Shown in pieces: positions 21,601 to 31,611 of a DNA stretch of 64,000 nucleotides; the stretch's first letter is position 1, and every line of letters begins with the position of its first letter. The DNA is from Tiliqua scincoides (Eukaryota; Chordata; Lepidosauria; Squamata; Scincidae). The DNA lies in the NCBI RefSeq assembly GCF_035046505.1, contig NC_089821.1:33218348-33282347 (forward strand), read 5' to 3'. The notes below the pieces were generated by a model. It saw only the letters and a program-made list of their open reading frames with translations, did not search any database and had not been told where the DNA came from. The position numbers and the translations under genes were made by a program.

Positions 21601-24600
21601 CGGTGGATGAGGTGCTACAAATCCCCCCATCCTTGTTAACATGTGGTGGTTGCCAGCAGAACATTGGGGACCGTTACTTCCTCAAAGCTATTGATCAGTA
21701 CTGGCATGAAGACTGCCTCAGCTGTGACTTGTGCGGGTGCAGACTTGGAGAGGTGGGAAGGAGATTATATTATAAACTGGGCAGAAAACTCTGTCGAAGA
21801 GACTATCTCAGGTATACCATCTTCTTCTTACCCCGTTCTCTTTGGGGTTTTTCCTCCTTCAGAAATATTAAGAACAAAGCTAGATTCACCTGCAAAATTA
21901 TAGCAAAAGAACAAGAGAGGTTGGACTTAGCCTGCAGATAAGGAATATGCATGACAGCTGAAACCGACAAGTCTCAAAACCAAGTCTAGATAAACCTCTT
22001 GTCAGATTAGCCTGTGCAGGGAAAATCTCAAGGCCAAGTCAAGATACTTGCTGTGGATGAGGAGAAGTGGGAAGGGACTGGCAAGCAGTTCACTTTTGAC
22101 CTCGAAGCTTGTCAGTTTCAGCTCTTGTTCAATGTCTCATTCTGTAGGGTGAACACTGCTGTTTAAGGTTCACAAAGAACATGGGCATGGGAAGTGAGGA
22201 AGAACTATTTCCACATTATCAGCAGACATACAAAGGGTTAAAAACAGGCAGTTAAAAAGCTGTACTTCTCCAGAATTGGCTGTTGAAATGGATGATACAA
22301 CTGTTTACAGCACCATGTACACAGGAATGTAAGGTTCCTGTCTATATTTTCTATTTATAAATACTATCAAGAATATTTTGTCCCCTGTAGGCATTAACAA
22401 AAAAATTGTATGTTCTTGGCTACAACTGAGGGATATTGATTGTCTGCCATGTTTAGTGTACTTTACTTCTGTGACACCATGAAGTGGTGGGAAAGGACTT
22501 CACTTTATTTCTAGTCTGATATGGCTGTAATACCATACTCAAAATTCACTTTGCAGGGAAGAAAATGCGAACCCACCTAATTATTCCACTTCAGAGCTTT
22601 TCCCCATAGCAGTCTTATTTGAATAGGACTGGCTTTGCGTAATGTAATATGCAGTAAATCTCCAATGTACGTGCAACACCCTGAAAGGATTCAGTCCTAT
22701 TTCTACCAGGTGAATATGTTCTCACTGTAATGGCAGAAAATATGGGCTGTTAAATTAATGCATTTTCTATGCCTTGTAATTGGATGCGTTCCATCTTTTC
22801 ACAGTATAATGTGTTAATTATCTGTGTCTGCTAATGAAGAATTTCATAGACATCGGCTGTTAAATTGGCTTTTGCATTTCCCGCATCTGTAATTCAAATA
22901 TAAATCCTACATTAACTAGAATATATATATTTGATTTAAAACTAGCTCTCTTCCTCTTATTATCTAATGTTAGCAACTTTCACAAGTGACACTTTTCCAT
23001 CTAAATGTTCTTAGTGTCACTTATAAAAATGCACATCCTATAACATTTATATTATTTTTGTTATAGAGAAATGAACAGTGACACCTCCTGGTAGACAAAG
23101 GAAGCAATGTGAGGTGTTCTTTCCCCGTATCCAAGGGATTATATTTCCAATCCAAACCAAGCAGGCTGCATTTAGCATGCAATATCTGTGATAAACAATG
23201 CCAGAAGAATGTTGGAAACTGGAAAATCCAAACTGAAATTAATGCAATCTCAAAAATTATCATGAAAATATACTTATTTATGCTACCCAGAAAATGTATA
23301 ATAAAATATAGTTACTGGAATATTTAAATTTCCAGAGCATAGCTGTGTTAGACTGCAGTAGCAAAAACAACCATCTTGTGGCACCTTGAAGATTAAGGGC
23401 ACAATCCTATCCAATTTTCCAGTGCCCGTGCAGCTGTGCCAATGGGGCACTGAACCCTGTGGTGAGGAGGTAGTCACAGAGGCCTTCTTAAGGTATGGGA
23501 ACATTTGTTCCCTTACATTGGGGCTGCATTGCAGCTGCACTGGTGCTGGAAAATTGGGTAGGATTGGGCCCCAACAAATTTACAGCACCATTCTATCCCC
23601 TACCTCAGTGTTTCTCAACCAATGGTACAGGTACCACCAGTGGTAATTGAGGTGGTGTCTGGTGGTACTTGCAGGACCCCTTGACACCTGCCGCCCAGCA
23701 GAGAGGTCAGGTACACAATGCAACAAACAGGAGTAGGAAGCTCATCTTGGAAGGCAGAGCTCCAAAGAATGTTTTTCCATGATCAAAAAAGCCCTCCAGT
23801 TCACCCTGAGCCTCTTATGGTGTAAGAGATGTAACGTGTACAGATGTGTACAGATGTGGTGTCTACTGCATCACATCTGGCCTCCAACCCAGAAGTAACT
23901 GGTGATGATGTCATCATCAGTTACTTCTGGTGGTACTTTGAATAGGTGGACTATGTGAAGTGGTAGAGTGGAGGACAAATGTTGAGAAGCACTGCACCTA
24001 TCTCAATCGGTGCAGCTGTCCCTGCACCGGCTTAGAGTGTCACAAGTGTGCTGTAAAGCACATTTGCAATTTCTCATGAGCCGGCAGTGTTGCCCAACAG
24101 CCTGTGCCCCTGTCGCATCTGCTCCAGTGCAGTATCTTGCAAGAGGAGAGGTACTACATGCCATCCTGTTCCTGAAGGTCCCCTCACCCTCAGGAATATC
24201 TTTTTAGAGGGTGAAGGGAGGCTACAGGAAGGAGGCAAGAAGTCTCTTTTTGTGAAAATTATTATGGAGGAGATGGATAGATTATGCAGATGTATAGAGT
24301 GGATAGAGAGATGTTCTTTTCCCTCTCATATAACACTAGAACCAGGGGACATCCACTAAAACTGAGTGTTGGGAGAGTTAGGACAGACAAAAGAAAATAT
24401 TTATTTATCCCGTGTGTAATTAGTCTGTGGAATTCCTTGCCACAGGAACTGGTGATGGCATCTCGCCTAGATGCCTTTAAGAAGGATGTGGACAAATTTC
24501 TGGAGGAAAAGTCCATCATGGGTTACGAGTCTTGATAGGTATGTGCAACCTCCTGATTTTAGAAGTAGGCTACCTCAGAATGCCAGATGCAAGGGAGGGC

Positions 24601-25218
24601 ACCAGGTTGTGTCTTGCTGTCTTGTGTGCTCTCTGAAGCATTTGTGGGCCACTGTTGGCCCACCTGGACTAGATGGGCCTTTGGCCTTATCCAGCGGGGC
24701 TCTTCTTATGTTCTTATTTAGAATAGATCAAGTCCTAAAACACAGTCACATAAGATCCTGTAATACGTCTGATTGCTGAATAACCTAATCTGTCAATCAC
24801 CAAGTAATTCCTATTGGTCTGTCTAGGAAACAAAAAAATTTTTTTATGTCCCCATCTAGTTGAATGTGACAAACCTATCTGAATCCCTGAACTTTACAAA
24901 ACAAAGTCGGGTGAATTCACAGCTAACCTTGTGTTTTACTTTGTTAGATGTATACTTGAACAACTGACTCTTTCTTGTTTTTTGATGTCTTTTCAAAGGC
25001 TTTTTGGTCAAGATGGCCTCTGTGCCTCCTGTGACAAACGAATCCGGGCATACGAGATGACAATGAGAGTGAAGGACAAAGTGTACCATCTGGAATGCTT
25101 CAAATGTGCTGCCTGCCAGAAACACTTTTGTGTTGGTGACAGATACCTCCTCATCAACTCAGACATAGTGTGTGAGCAAGACATTTATGAGTGGACTAAG
25201 ATCAACGGGATGATATAG
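15589..25218 (+). CDS. LMO2: LIM domain only 2 (LMO2), three coding exons
   Basis: LMO2 is a nuclear LIM-only adaptor. It bridges TAL1/E-protein, GATA and LDB1 in the complex that controls blood stem cell, red cell and endothelial genes, and it does not bind DNA itself. Joining 15589-15629, 21596-21811 and 24999-25218 gives 477 nt, 158 residues, the usual length. LIM1 ligands are C30, C33, H51, C54, C57, C60, C80, D83. LIM2 ligands are C94, C97, H116, C119, C122, C125, C144, D147. All are present. Compared with the human protein as I remember it, the only change is Glu for Asp at residue 11. Both introns have GT/AG borders and split codons. FBXO3 follows on the same strand about 12.5 kb downstream, as in mammals. 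Confidence 0.97.
15630..16660. other. LMO2 intron 1, 5' part
   Basis: No repeat or exon was recognised. This G-rich, CA/TG-containing DNA next to the promoter may hold regulatory sites. Confidence 0.4.
16661..16772. mobile_element. Short palindromic repeat (GCATAGGAT type)
   Basis: CCTATGCATACTAAGC ... AACTCAATGAG ... ACTCAATAGACC ... ACGCATAGGAT forms an inverted repeat. It is related to copies at 38036-38120, 40505-40565, 45550-45640 and the core of 10061-10229. Confidence 0.55.
16773..18598. other. LMO2 intron 1, AT-rich, nothing recognised
   Basis: No exon or recognised repeat. A short GT run lies at about 17594-17612. Confidence 0.45.
18607..18957. mobile_element. hAT-type element (family A)
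   Basis: It starts CAGTGTTTATCAAACTGATT, ends TTGAGAACCCCTG, and is flanked by CTTAAAAC and CTTTAGAC (6 of 8 match). Same internal order as the copy at 3543, including the TTACTGCTGAGTAAG word. Confidence 0.82.
18966..20186. other. LMO2 intron 1, repeat-free stretch
   Basis: No exon or repeat was recognised; see the candidate element at 19370-19760. Confidence 0.4.
19370..19760. promoter_or_regulatory. Possible conserved intronic element
   Basis: Repeat-free DNA with words typical of conserved enhancers: TTCGCTGGAAATAATTCTC, CAGCAGTTGC, TAATAAGG, AGATAATTGC and AGATAATACA. Intronic LMO2 enhancers are known in mammals, but homology to them cannot be tested here. Confidence 0.25.
20187..20250. 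mobile_element. Short palindromic repeat fragment
   Basis: CAATTCTAAGTATGTTTACT and CACTGAGCTCAATGGAACCC match half of the GCATAGGAT-type short repeat (see 16661 and 38036). Confidence 0.45.
20769..20843. repeat. Minisatellite, CCACTTAAATAA-type unit
   Basis: About six units of 11-17 bp built on ACCACTTAAATA run from 20769 to 20843, with small variants. Confidence 0.85.
20899..21152. mobile_element. Harbinger-like foldback MITE
   Basis: The left end CAGCCCAATCCTAAC follows TTA (20896-20898). The right end AGTTAGAACTGTGCCC is followed by TTA (21153-21155), so the three-base target duplication is intact. Internal words (CAGCGCAAGTTAGAA, AGGGGAAAAGTTTCC) match the other GC-rich copies. Confidence 0.72.
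21156..21595. other. LMO2 intron 1, 3' end
   Basis: Ends in the pyrimidine tract ATTTTTTTCTGCTAG that serves exon 2. Nothing else was recognised. Confidence 0.5.
21596..21811 (+). CDS. LMO2: LMO2 coding exon 2 (LIM1)
   Basis: It completes Glu14 and runs to the second base of Arg86, covering the whole first LIM domain (C30 to D83). The acceptor is CTGCTAG and the donor GTATAC at 21812. This domain supplies most of the TAL1 and LDB1 contacts in the mammalian protein. Confidence 0.97.
21956..22126. repeat. Inverted repeat just downstream of exon 2
   Basis: AGCTGAAACCGACAAGTCTC at the left pairs with the complement of AAGCTTGTCAGTTTCAGCTC at the right, about 130 bp apart. It could be a decayed foldback element. 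No ends or target duplication were recognised. Confidence 0.45.
22127..23334. other. LMO2 intron 2, no recognised repeat
   Basis: Nothing recognised except that 22740-22920 (GTAATTGGATGCG, GTGTTAATTATCTG, TGTAATTCAAATA) is repeat-free with homeobox-like cores and might be conserved regulatory DNA. Confidence 0.35.
23335..23396 (-). repeat. Unclassified repeat (family U) fragment, interrupted
   Basis: GTGTTAGACTGCAGTAGC then CTTGTGGCACCTTGAAGATT matches 31201-31280 in the same orientation. It is broken at TAA by the element at 23397 and seems to resume at 23572 (CAACAAATTTA). Confidence 0.55.
23397..23571. mobile_element. Harbinger-like foldback MITE
   Basis: A 175-bp element with left end GGGCACAATCCTATCC after TAA (23394-23396) and right end GGATTGGGCCC followed by CAA, a one-base change from the expected TAA. 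The arms pair (CCAATTTTCCAG against CTGGAAAATTGG). It sits inside a family U repeat. Confidence 0.72.
23583..24200. mobile_element. Harbinger-like element split by a hAT element
   Basis: CAGCACCATTCTATCC starts just after TTA (23580-23582). The sequence is interrupted at 23606-23994 and resumes with CGGTGCAGCTGTCCCTGCAC and CTGTAAAGCACATTTGC, words shared with other GC-rich Harbinger-like copies. The right end is not clear. Confidence 0.45.
23606..23994. mobile_element. hAT-type non-autonomous element (family B)
   Basis: It starts CAGTGTTTCTCAACCAATGG and ends TGTTGAGAAGCACTG, inverted ends of hAT type. The interior (GGTACCACCAGTGGTAATTG, GTTACTTCTGGTGGTAC) differs from family A. The 8-bp target duplication is not clear. 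Confidence 0.7.
24255..24718 (+). mobile_element. CR1 LINE 3' end, 5'-truncated
   Basis: It encodes the end of CR1 ORF2 ([17 protein letters not shown] ... [18 protein letters not shown] ... [12 protein letters not shown], stop at about 24533), then the 3' UTR (CTAGATGGGCCTTTGGCC) and the tail CTTATGTTCTTATT. It lies only about 280 bp upstream of LMO2 exon 3. Confidence 0.88.
24999..25218 (+). CDS. LMO2: LMO2 coding exon 3 (LIM2) and stop
   Basis: It completes Arg86 and encodes residues 87-158 with the whole second LIM domain (C94 to D147) and the C-terminus [10 protein letters not shown], ending at TAG 25216-25218. The acceptor is TTTTCAAAG. Confidence 0.97.
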
Positions 25219-26118
25219 CCCGTTTGTGCCTCATAGTCTCCAAAATGCATCTCATGGGTGACACAAATACCTAGCTGTGGTGAGGAGATTATCACTCACC
25301 ATATCTGTGTGCTTTGTTTAAGGTAGTGGCAAAAAAGAAAAACAACAGAATATGCAAGAATTGCATCAAGTACAGATGATGATTGGGAACCAGAGCAGTA
25401 GCAGATAGATTGATTTCTGTTAACAAACACATTTTGATGATAAACTGACATTCTCAGAAGTGAAAGAAATCAATAGAAACTTGGACTCCCTTGACTGGAA
25501 AAGACAGTAGTGACATGTAAAAAGATGTTATAAATTTTGATGCTTGCAGACTAGGTTGTACAATTGATTTTTCTTTACTTGGTTTTTTTTACTCTATGTA
25601 GACCATAATCCCAAAATTAATATAAAATGGGACTGTTTTAGGATTTGCCATCCAATTCTCCAAAGAATCAGACCTTAAGTTTTGGAGGTCACTTGCTGGC
25701 ATAGAAATCAGTTTTTCCCATTTGCAAATGAACAAAACAGCCTTTTGGCTGCAAACCTGTGGCATGCTGCACCCAGTTATATGCATTTTAAGTCCTTGAG
25801 ACCCATGGTAATGGCATACAACTAGGTGCAGTATTGCAATCTTAAATTCAAAGCAATTATTTCAAGAAGTTTGGGTGAGTAGCTGCCTTCTGCTGCCATT
25901 GTTTGAAAGTGAGAGATTCCACCAAACATTTCTATACAAATATAAATTTTAAGAGTTGTTCAGCTATTTTATTAACTTAGATGATAAGATCAATAAATAC
26001 TTTGTGTGTGTAGAAAGATCCTTCAAATTTAATAAATATGACTGATTTGAAAGTTGTGATTCTCATTATTAAATTGCTCCAAGAACTCTTCCAGGTGATC
26101 AGGTTTTAGTGCAATAAA
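25219..26118 (+). other. LMO2: LMO2 3' UTR
   Basis: Repeat-free sequence after the stop with three AATAAA signals (25992, 26031, 26113). Which is used is not decidable from sequence. Confidence 0.7.
25992..26036 (+). terminator. LMO2: Polyadenylation signals of LMO2
   Basis: AATAAA at 25992-25997, followed by a GT-rich stretch (CTTTGTGTGTGTAG) typical of a downstream element, and again AATAAA at 26031-26036. A further AATAAA lies at 26113-26118. Confidence 0.6.
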
Positions 26119-26404
26119 TATATAGTCATTACCTATTTGATGTGCACGGTCCAAGCTTCTTTCCCTTGTGCTGTTGTTGTGGGAGTATAGTGTTCTCCCA
26201 GTCTGAATATGTCTATGTTTTGTATGTGAGGGAATGTGATTCTTCCTACATGTAGTGCATCCATTGATTCTGCGACTACTGAGTGCATTGAGGCGATATA
26301 AGTATCTGTGACTACCTGTTAGATACGGTCTATAATGAGACAGATAACAAGTGGCACAATTTCTTCCCATTGTCATGCTCACTGAGTAGTTTTTCATTTG
26401 TTTG
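26037..26404 (-). other. Unexplained antisense open frame downstream of LMO2
   Basis: On the minus strand 26412-26029 is open for 127 codons without an ATG at its upstream end, and it is cut there by the Harbinger-like element. The peptide is polar, with a CTTCRKNHIPSHTKHRH stretch and an acidic part (PDHLEEFLEQFNNENHNFQI). I do not recognise the family. It could be chance, part of the LMO2 3' UTR, or a remnant of a mobile element ORF. Confidence 0.2.
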
Positions 26405-26884
26405 AAAAGCACATTTGTGCCTCTGTGGAAGGAAGCCGCGTCAGCGCATGTAGATGCGCCGACGCACAGAAGCTGGCAGAAGCTTCCTCGCTGCCACTTG
26501 TATCAGTGCACCCGCGCCAACACAAGCGGCAATGGTAGATGTGGGGTGGTGGGAGGGGGTGTTTCTGGGCGGGGGGAGGGCAGATGATGGGCAGCCCCAG
26601 GGAGCCGGGAGCAGAGCTGGGACATGGCAGTTATGCCAGATCCCACCCCCCCGTCCCCACAGAGAACGGAATGGCTTCAAGCCGCTCTGCTCTCCTCGGA
26701 CTTGCGCTACCTCCAGAGGTAGCACAGGTCCAAGGAGACCCATTGGGTCAGCAGCCCTTACCCAGGGGTAAGGGGGAAGAGCTTCCCCTTGCCTCTAGCT
26801 GAGCCACTGCTGCCAACAAACCTGCACTGGATGTAGTGCAAGCCTCCTGGCTTGACTGCTGCAGCGCAGGTTTGGATTGCGCCC
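26405..26884. mobile_element. Harbinger-like GC-rich element, left end missing
   Basis: The right end AGGTTTGGATTGCGCCC is followed by TAA (26885-26887). Internal words (GGTAAGGGGGAAGAGC, CACTTGTATCAG, GAGGTAGCAC) match 30798-31200. The left end lacks the CAATCC terminus. Confidence 0.6.
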
Positions 26885-26887
26885 TAA

Positions 26888-27541
26888 GTAGGTTTTAAAA
26901 AGTACTTTCTAGGAGGAGAACTTCATTCCTTCTTTTTGAAAAAAGAAGTGGGAAACATAAGCAAGACATTTCCCACTGAAGCAAATCCACCACCACTTTA
27001 TGAACTTTCTGTTTTTTTTCTTTTATTAAATTACTTGAGTTATTTAAAGGCTGGGCACTCTCATCTTCAATACTAGAGGGCTTATTTGATCGGAATGTTT
27101 TTTAAGCGGCACAGTGCAGTTACACAGTCCTCTCACTCACAGCATCTAGACTGGATATCATGGAATTATTTTTTCTTTGAATGGGAACTTGATGGACAAC
27201 TGTGAAAAGACTAAAATTCACTCATTCACTAATCATTCAGATATAAGAAAACTCTGGGTGGAATCCTGACAACAGTTACATGAAGGTAGAAACAATCAAT
27301 TCCAGCAGAACTCATGGACAATTAACCAGGCACCAGATTGCAACCTTTATGTGCACTGAGTTCTATACAACTGCAGCTTACAGCTGAAGTTTACTGATCC
27401 ATCCCCATTCCTAAGAGATTGGAATAAATCCAATGTAGCAACTTGAAGTCTGGTGGCCTTTAACAGAGAGAGTGAGCACAGTAAAGCAAATTAAAACATC
27501 CACACACGTGTGTAGCAGACTGTAGAATTTAAGAAGACTAT
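26888..27541. other. Intergenic DNA, nothing recognised
   Basis: No gene or full repeat. CAACTTGAAGTCTGGTGGCC at about 27439 may be a distant trace of family U. Confidence 0.4.
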
Positions 27542-27896
27542 GGGCCCAATCTTATGGAGTGCATGCCAGTGGTGGGCGCAAACATGCTGTAGGCACATTT
27601 GCGGGCCATAGTGCTGGTGCTCCACCAGTGCTAGCCCAGCGCTGGCCGGCATTGGGCTAGCTCCGGAGGAGTGCTGGAGCTCCACCGCTTAGCGGTCATG
27701 TGGACCGCCAAGCAGCAGAGAGATTCTACACCAACCTTCAGGTCACCATAGAACTGAGTAGCCCCATTGTGGGAATGAAAGACCCCCTTCTCCTGAAGAA
27801 GAGGCAGTGGCTGCCTGGAGCGCACAGGATGCAGCAGCAGATATTTTCGCCGCTGCTGCAACTCAGCACGCCAGGAAGCTCAGTATTGGGCTGCCT
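27542..27896. mobile_element. Harbinger-like element
   Basis: It starts GGGCCCAATCTTATGGAG and ends CAGTATTGGGCTGCCT, inverted CAATCYTA-type ends. Internal GCTAGCCCAGCGCTGGCCGG is shared with 8817-9165. Confidence 0.5.
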
Positions 27897-28565
27897 GATT
27901 GTTTTGCTTACAAATACACCTCAAGATATTAAGCTCAAGGAACTCATGTAAAGACCAGCTGGAAAAACCTTATTTCTGTACTAGCCTATACCTAAAACTA
28001 ACAGGTAATCTCTGATTACCTATATATCATAGTGAATAGAACACAAAATTACTTATAGAACACAAATTACAACTGTAAAAGAAGCTGCTTGCTAAAGGTG
28101 GCTGTCAGAGATTACTTTGGCCAATCTAGCTGCCTACCACATGATAGAATTAATTCTAACACCTTTCTTTTCTGCACTGAAAACCTAGCAATTTGCTGGC
28201 ACTTATACAATTGATTATTTTTTTTAAATGAAAGCAGGAATATATTGCTGTTTCGGACTACCATCAAAATATGTGTGGCCAAGACTCTCCCTCATTTAGA
28301 TCTTATAATATCACTTTTTCTTTTGTCTTCTTCAGCCTGGGTCATGGTATTTTGTCATTTCAATGTCTGTTCCTATTTATCTCCATCATCTATTCTCCAC
28401 ACATCTCCCCAACCAGCAATCTATTCTTAGCACGACTATGCTGTTCCCATGAAAATGCACAATAGTGTACTATTGTTTGATCCTTTAAAATCTAGGAGGA
28501 TGTCTGCAAAGCAAATATTGTTTGTACATCTCTAAGGAAATTCCTGTTTTCTCATCATAAATTAA
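27897..28565. other. Intergenic DNA, nothing recognised
   Basis: No gene or repeat could be supported. Confidence 0.45.
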
Positions 28566-28573
28566 TATATAGA

Positions 28574-29379
28574 CAGGGTGACCAGATGTCATAACCATAA
28601 AAGAAGACCAGGCACCCCAAAATGTAGAACATCCAAGAAAAATGTAGGACATGACAAAAATAAAAGCTAAAAGCTTTCATATATTGATTACATGTGCTTA
28701 ATTTAAACACTGTATTACCTATTATTAGATTTAAAACTATACTACATATAATTTATTAATTACAAAAAGGTTATGTGATGCCTACAGAGGCCACTCACAG
28801 GGAAAAGGAAGAAATTTACAGCACAATCCTATCTTGCGCTGAAATAGGCAGGCCAGGAGGCTTGCACTGTATCCAGCACAAGGTAGGGCGCCAGAGTGGC
28901 TTAGCCAGAGGTAAGAGGAAACTCTTCCCCTTACCCTCCGGTAAGCCACTGCAGCCCCTATGGGTCTCCTCGGATTTGCGCCACCTCAGGAGGTGGCGCA
29001 AGTCTGAGGAGAGCGGAGTGACTTGCAGCTGCTCTGTTCTGCTCAAGAACGGGGGTTGGGATCCTGCATAACATACAGATCCCAGCCCTGCCTCCTGCTC
29101 CCTGCCCACCCCTGGGACTACCCTCCGCCCGCCCTCTTCAGACCTCTGCATCGGTTGAGTGCCACTGATGCAACTTATCTGAGGAAAGCTGCCGCAGAGG
29201 CTGAATACAGTCTTCATGCTCCAGCACACCTCTGTGCTCTGGAACAGCTACCTCTTGAGGAGGCGCAAATGTGCTTTACGGCAAGTTTGCAACTCTCCTA
29301 GGCTGGCACAAAGGACTTGCACCAGCCTAACATGAAGTTAGGATTGCACCAGGAAAAGGAGGATGTCTGGCCACCCTGT
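28574..29379. mobile_element. hAT-type element (family C) with a nested element
   Basis: It starts CAGGGTGACCAGATGTC and ends GATGTCTGGCCACCCTG, with a perfect 8-bp target duplication TATATAGA (28566-28573, 29380-29387). Most of its 806 bp is a Harbinger-like element inserted at about 28819-29352. No transposase is left. Confidence 0.88.
28819..29352. mobile_element. Harbinger-like GC-rich foldback element inside a hAT element
   Basis: The left end CAGCACAATCCTATC follows TTA (28816-28818); the right end reads AAGTTAGGATTGCACC. The long self-complementary interior (GAGGTGGCGCAAGTC and its partner) gives mirrored open frames on the two strands. Confidence 0.65.
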
Positions 29380-29387
29380 ATATAGAA

Positions 29388-30589
29388 AAGATAAAGGAGC
29401 ATGAGAAGAGACAGACAACTTGAGGCACTTGTACTGAGCTTTGACAAACAAAACCACCTTCCTACAATGCAGATGTAACATAATTGCAGAAAAATGATGA
29501 CTTGTGACAAATCTCCTAGCAAGATTTATGATTAAGGCTATTCTTCAAGTTCAGGCTATATAATGCAATAGGGGAAAGCAACTAACTTTTCTGGAAAAAA
29601 TATTTGAGAAATATTTCAAAGACTACTTTGAGAAAGGAGCAAAAGATGGTAGATTAATTACAATCACTTTGAAAACTCAAAAATAGCACAAACTGCACGT
29701 CACTTCTTGACAGACATTTTCATTGCAAAGTTCAGTGCAAGTCATTGGTGAAAGCTTCATGGACCCAGGTTAAAAAAAAAGATTCCAAGTCTCTTATTGT
29801 AAAAGAAACCTATAGAAACAAAGAAGTTATTATGAGAGTTCCTGTTCTTCTTATCCCTAAAAAGTCCTTCAAAAAACAGCTCATCAAAACATTCTGCCAT
29901 GATCAACAAAAATATAGCCAGAATATACCAAGAGAGACATTGATACCAAACTGCATTATGCTTTGGAGGTGTTCAAGATCAGCATTATTTTAAAAGGCTT
30001 GTCGTTATTCAACATTTCCTTCCATTGTTCCCATTTTTCAATGTCATGGTTGGAAGATGAAAGTGTTACTGGCAGTATCACTTTTTAATTCTGTGCCCTT
30101 GGAAAAAGAAAGGGTAACATCACCCCAGCATAATGGAGTTTTTAGTGGAGGGAGTAAATGGGAAACAGTTGTTAATGCAATATCTTTCAGGAAAGCTGGG
30201 TGCAGCAGCTGTCTCTCCTGTCTCTTCTCTCAAGGTAATACTGTGCTTTCAATTGCTGTTGTACCCAAGAATCAAATTATCTGAATTCTGGACACATCAG
30301 CACAAAACGGAAGACACTCTGCCAAATCCATAGCACACTTGGAAAAGAACATTGTGCAACATCACTCATTTATACGACTGTCAGTCTGGTGTGATAAATT
30401 CACAAAATGAGGAGGCCTCAGGTGCTGCACTTTTTGTCTTGCTGTTCCTGAATCATGTTTCTTCAATATCTGTACCCCATACAAGCTAACATTCATTGGA
30501 GTCCCCCAGCTTTCAAGCACCTGACAGGATACACAGATACTGCCCATGGGGCAAATCTGAATGGAAACAGTGCACTAAGGCTGTGAGCT
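29388..30589. other. Intergenic DNA, nothing recognised
   Basis: AT-rich DNA without recognised genes or repeats. Confidence 0.45.
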
Positions 30590-30617
30590 GATTGCTTCCA
30601 GAGGAGTGGCCATGTTA

Positions 30618-30794
30618 GGGCCTAATCCTATCCAATTTTCCAGTGTCAGTGCAGCCATGCCAATGGGGCTTGCACTGCATTCTTCGATGGGGAGGCAGTC
30701 ACAGACACCTCCTTAAAATACGGGAACATTAGTTCCATTACCTTAGGGCTGTAATGTAGCTACACCGGAGCTGGAAAATTAGATAAGGGTGCCC
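30618..30794. mobile_element. Harbinger-like MITE, left of a back-to-back pair
   Basis: A 177-bp element with left end GGGCCTAATCCTATCC after TTA (30615-30617) and right end AGATAAGGGTGCCC before TTA (30795-30797). Self-complementary ends (CCAATTTTCCAG and CTGGAAAATTAG). Confidence 0.75.
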
Positions 30795-30797
30795 TTA

Positions 30798-31200
30798 GGG
30801 TGCAATCCTAACGTGCGCTGGAACAGGCAAGCCAGAAGGCTTGCGCTGTATCCAGAGCAGGATTGTGGCCAGAAGTGGCTTAGCCATAGGCAAGGGGAAA
30901 CCTTTCCCCTTACCCCTAGGTGAGGGCTGCTGGCACGTATGAGTCTCCTCGGACTTGCGCCACCTCTTGAGGTGACACAAGTTCGAGGAATGCAGAGCAG
31001 TTTGAAGCTCATCTGATGCAAGGAGCCGGGAGAAAGCCGGTGTGAAGGCCTCTGTCGGCCTCTGCAGGCTGGCGCTTCTAGGAGTGCCAGCCTGGCTTCC
31101 TCCCACGGAGGCGCAAATGTGCTTTGCGGCACGTTTTGCAACCCTCCCAGGCCAGCCCAAGGGACTCAGGCCAGCCTAACGTCAGGTTAGGATTGCGCCC
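30798..31200. mobile_element. Harbinger-like foldback element, right of the pair
   Basis: A 403-bp element with left end GGGTGCAATCCTAACGTGCG and right end GTTAGGATTGCGCCC, flanked by TTA (30795-30797 and 31201-31203). GC-rich self-complementary interior. Confidence 0.8.
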
Positions 31201-31320
31201 TTAGTCTGTTGTAGCAAAAACAACATAAGGGTCATGTAACAACTTGAAGGCTAATAAATTTATTTCAGCATAACTATGAAGCAGAGCCCACCTGATTACG
31301 ATGACATCTAATCCACAAAA

Positions 31321-31611
31321 ATGTGAGCAAATTCAAAAGAATGTATATGGGAAGCAAACAATCTACATACTGTTTGGTGGCTCTAAATTTAAAACATAGT
31401 ATAGTTAACATCTATAGACTATATCTGTGGTCGGTTTACCTTTTTCATAGTAGATGTTGCACTGCAGGCAATGAAAATTCAAGTAGACAATTCACTTTCC
31501 TTCAGCTCTGTCTGTGACAAAAATCCCAAATACGTCTCATTCCTAGAAAAGAGATAATAAAGTAGAACATCTGACAAGAAAATGTTTAGGACATAAGTTG
31601 TTTAAATTATT
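31321..31611. other. Intergenic DNA, nothing recognised
   Basis: No gene or repeat could be supported. Confidence 0.4.

Larger units (their letters stand above)
30590..31320 (-). repeat. Family U repeat carrying two MITEs
   Basis: GAGTGGCCATGTTA at 30604-30617 continues at 31201 with TTAGTCTGTTGTAGCAAAAA, then CAACTTGAAGGCTAATAAAT and CAGCATAACTATGAAGCAGA. Removing the two Harbinger-like elements restores a continuous repeat of the family seen at 13590 and 23335. Confidence 0.6.
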
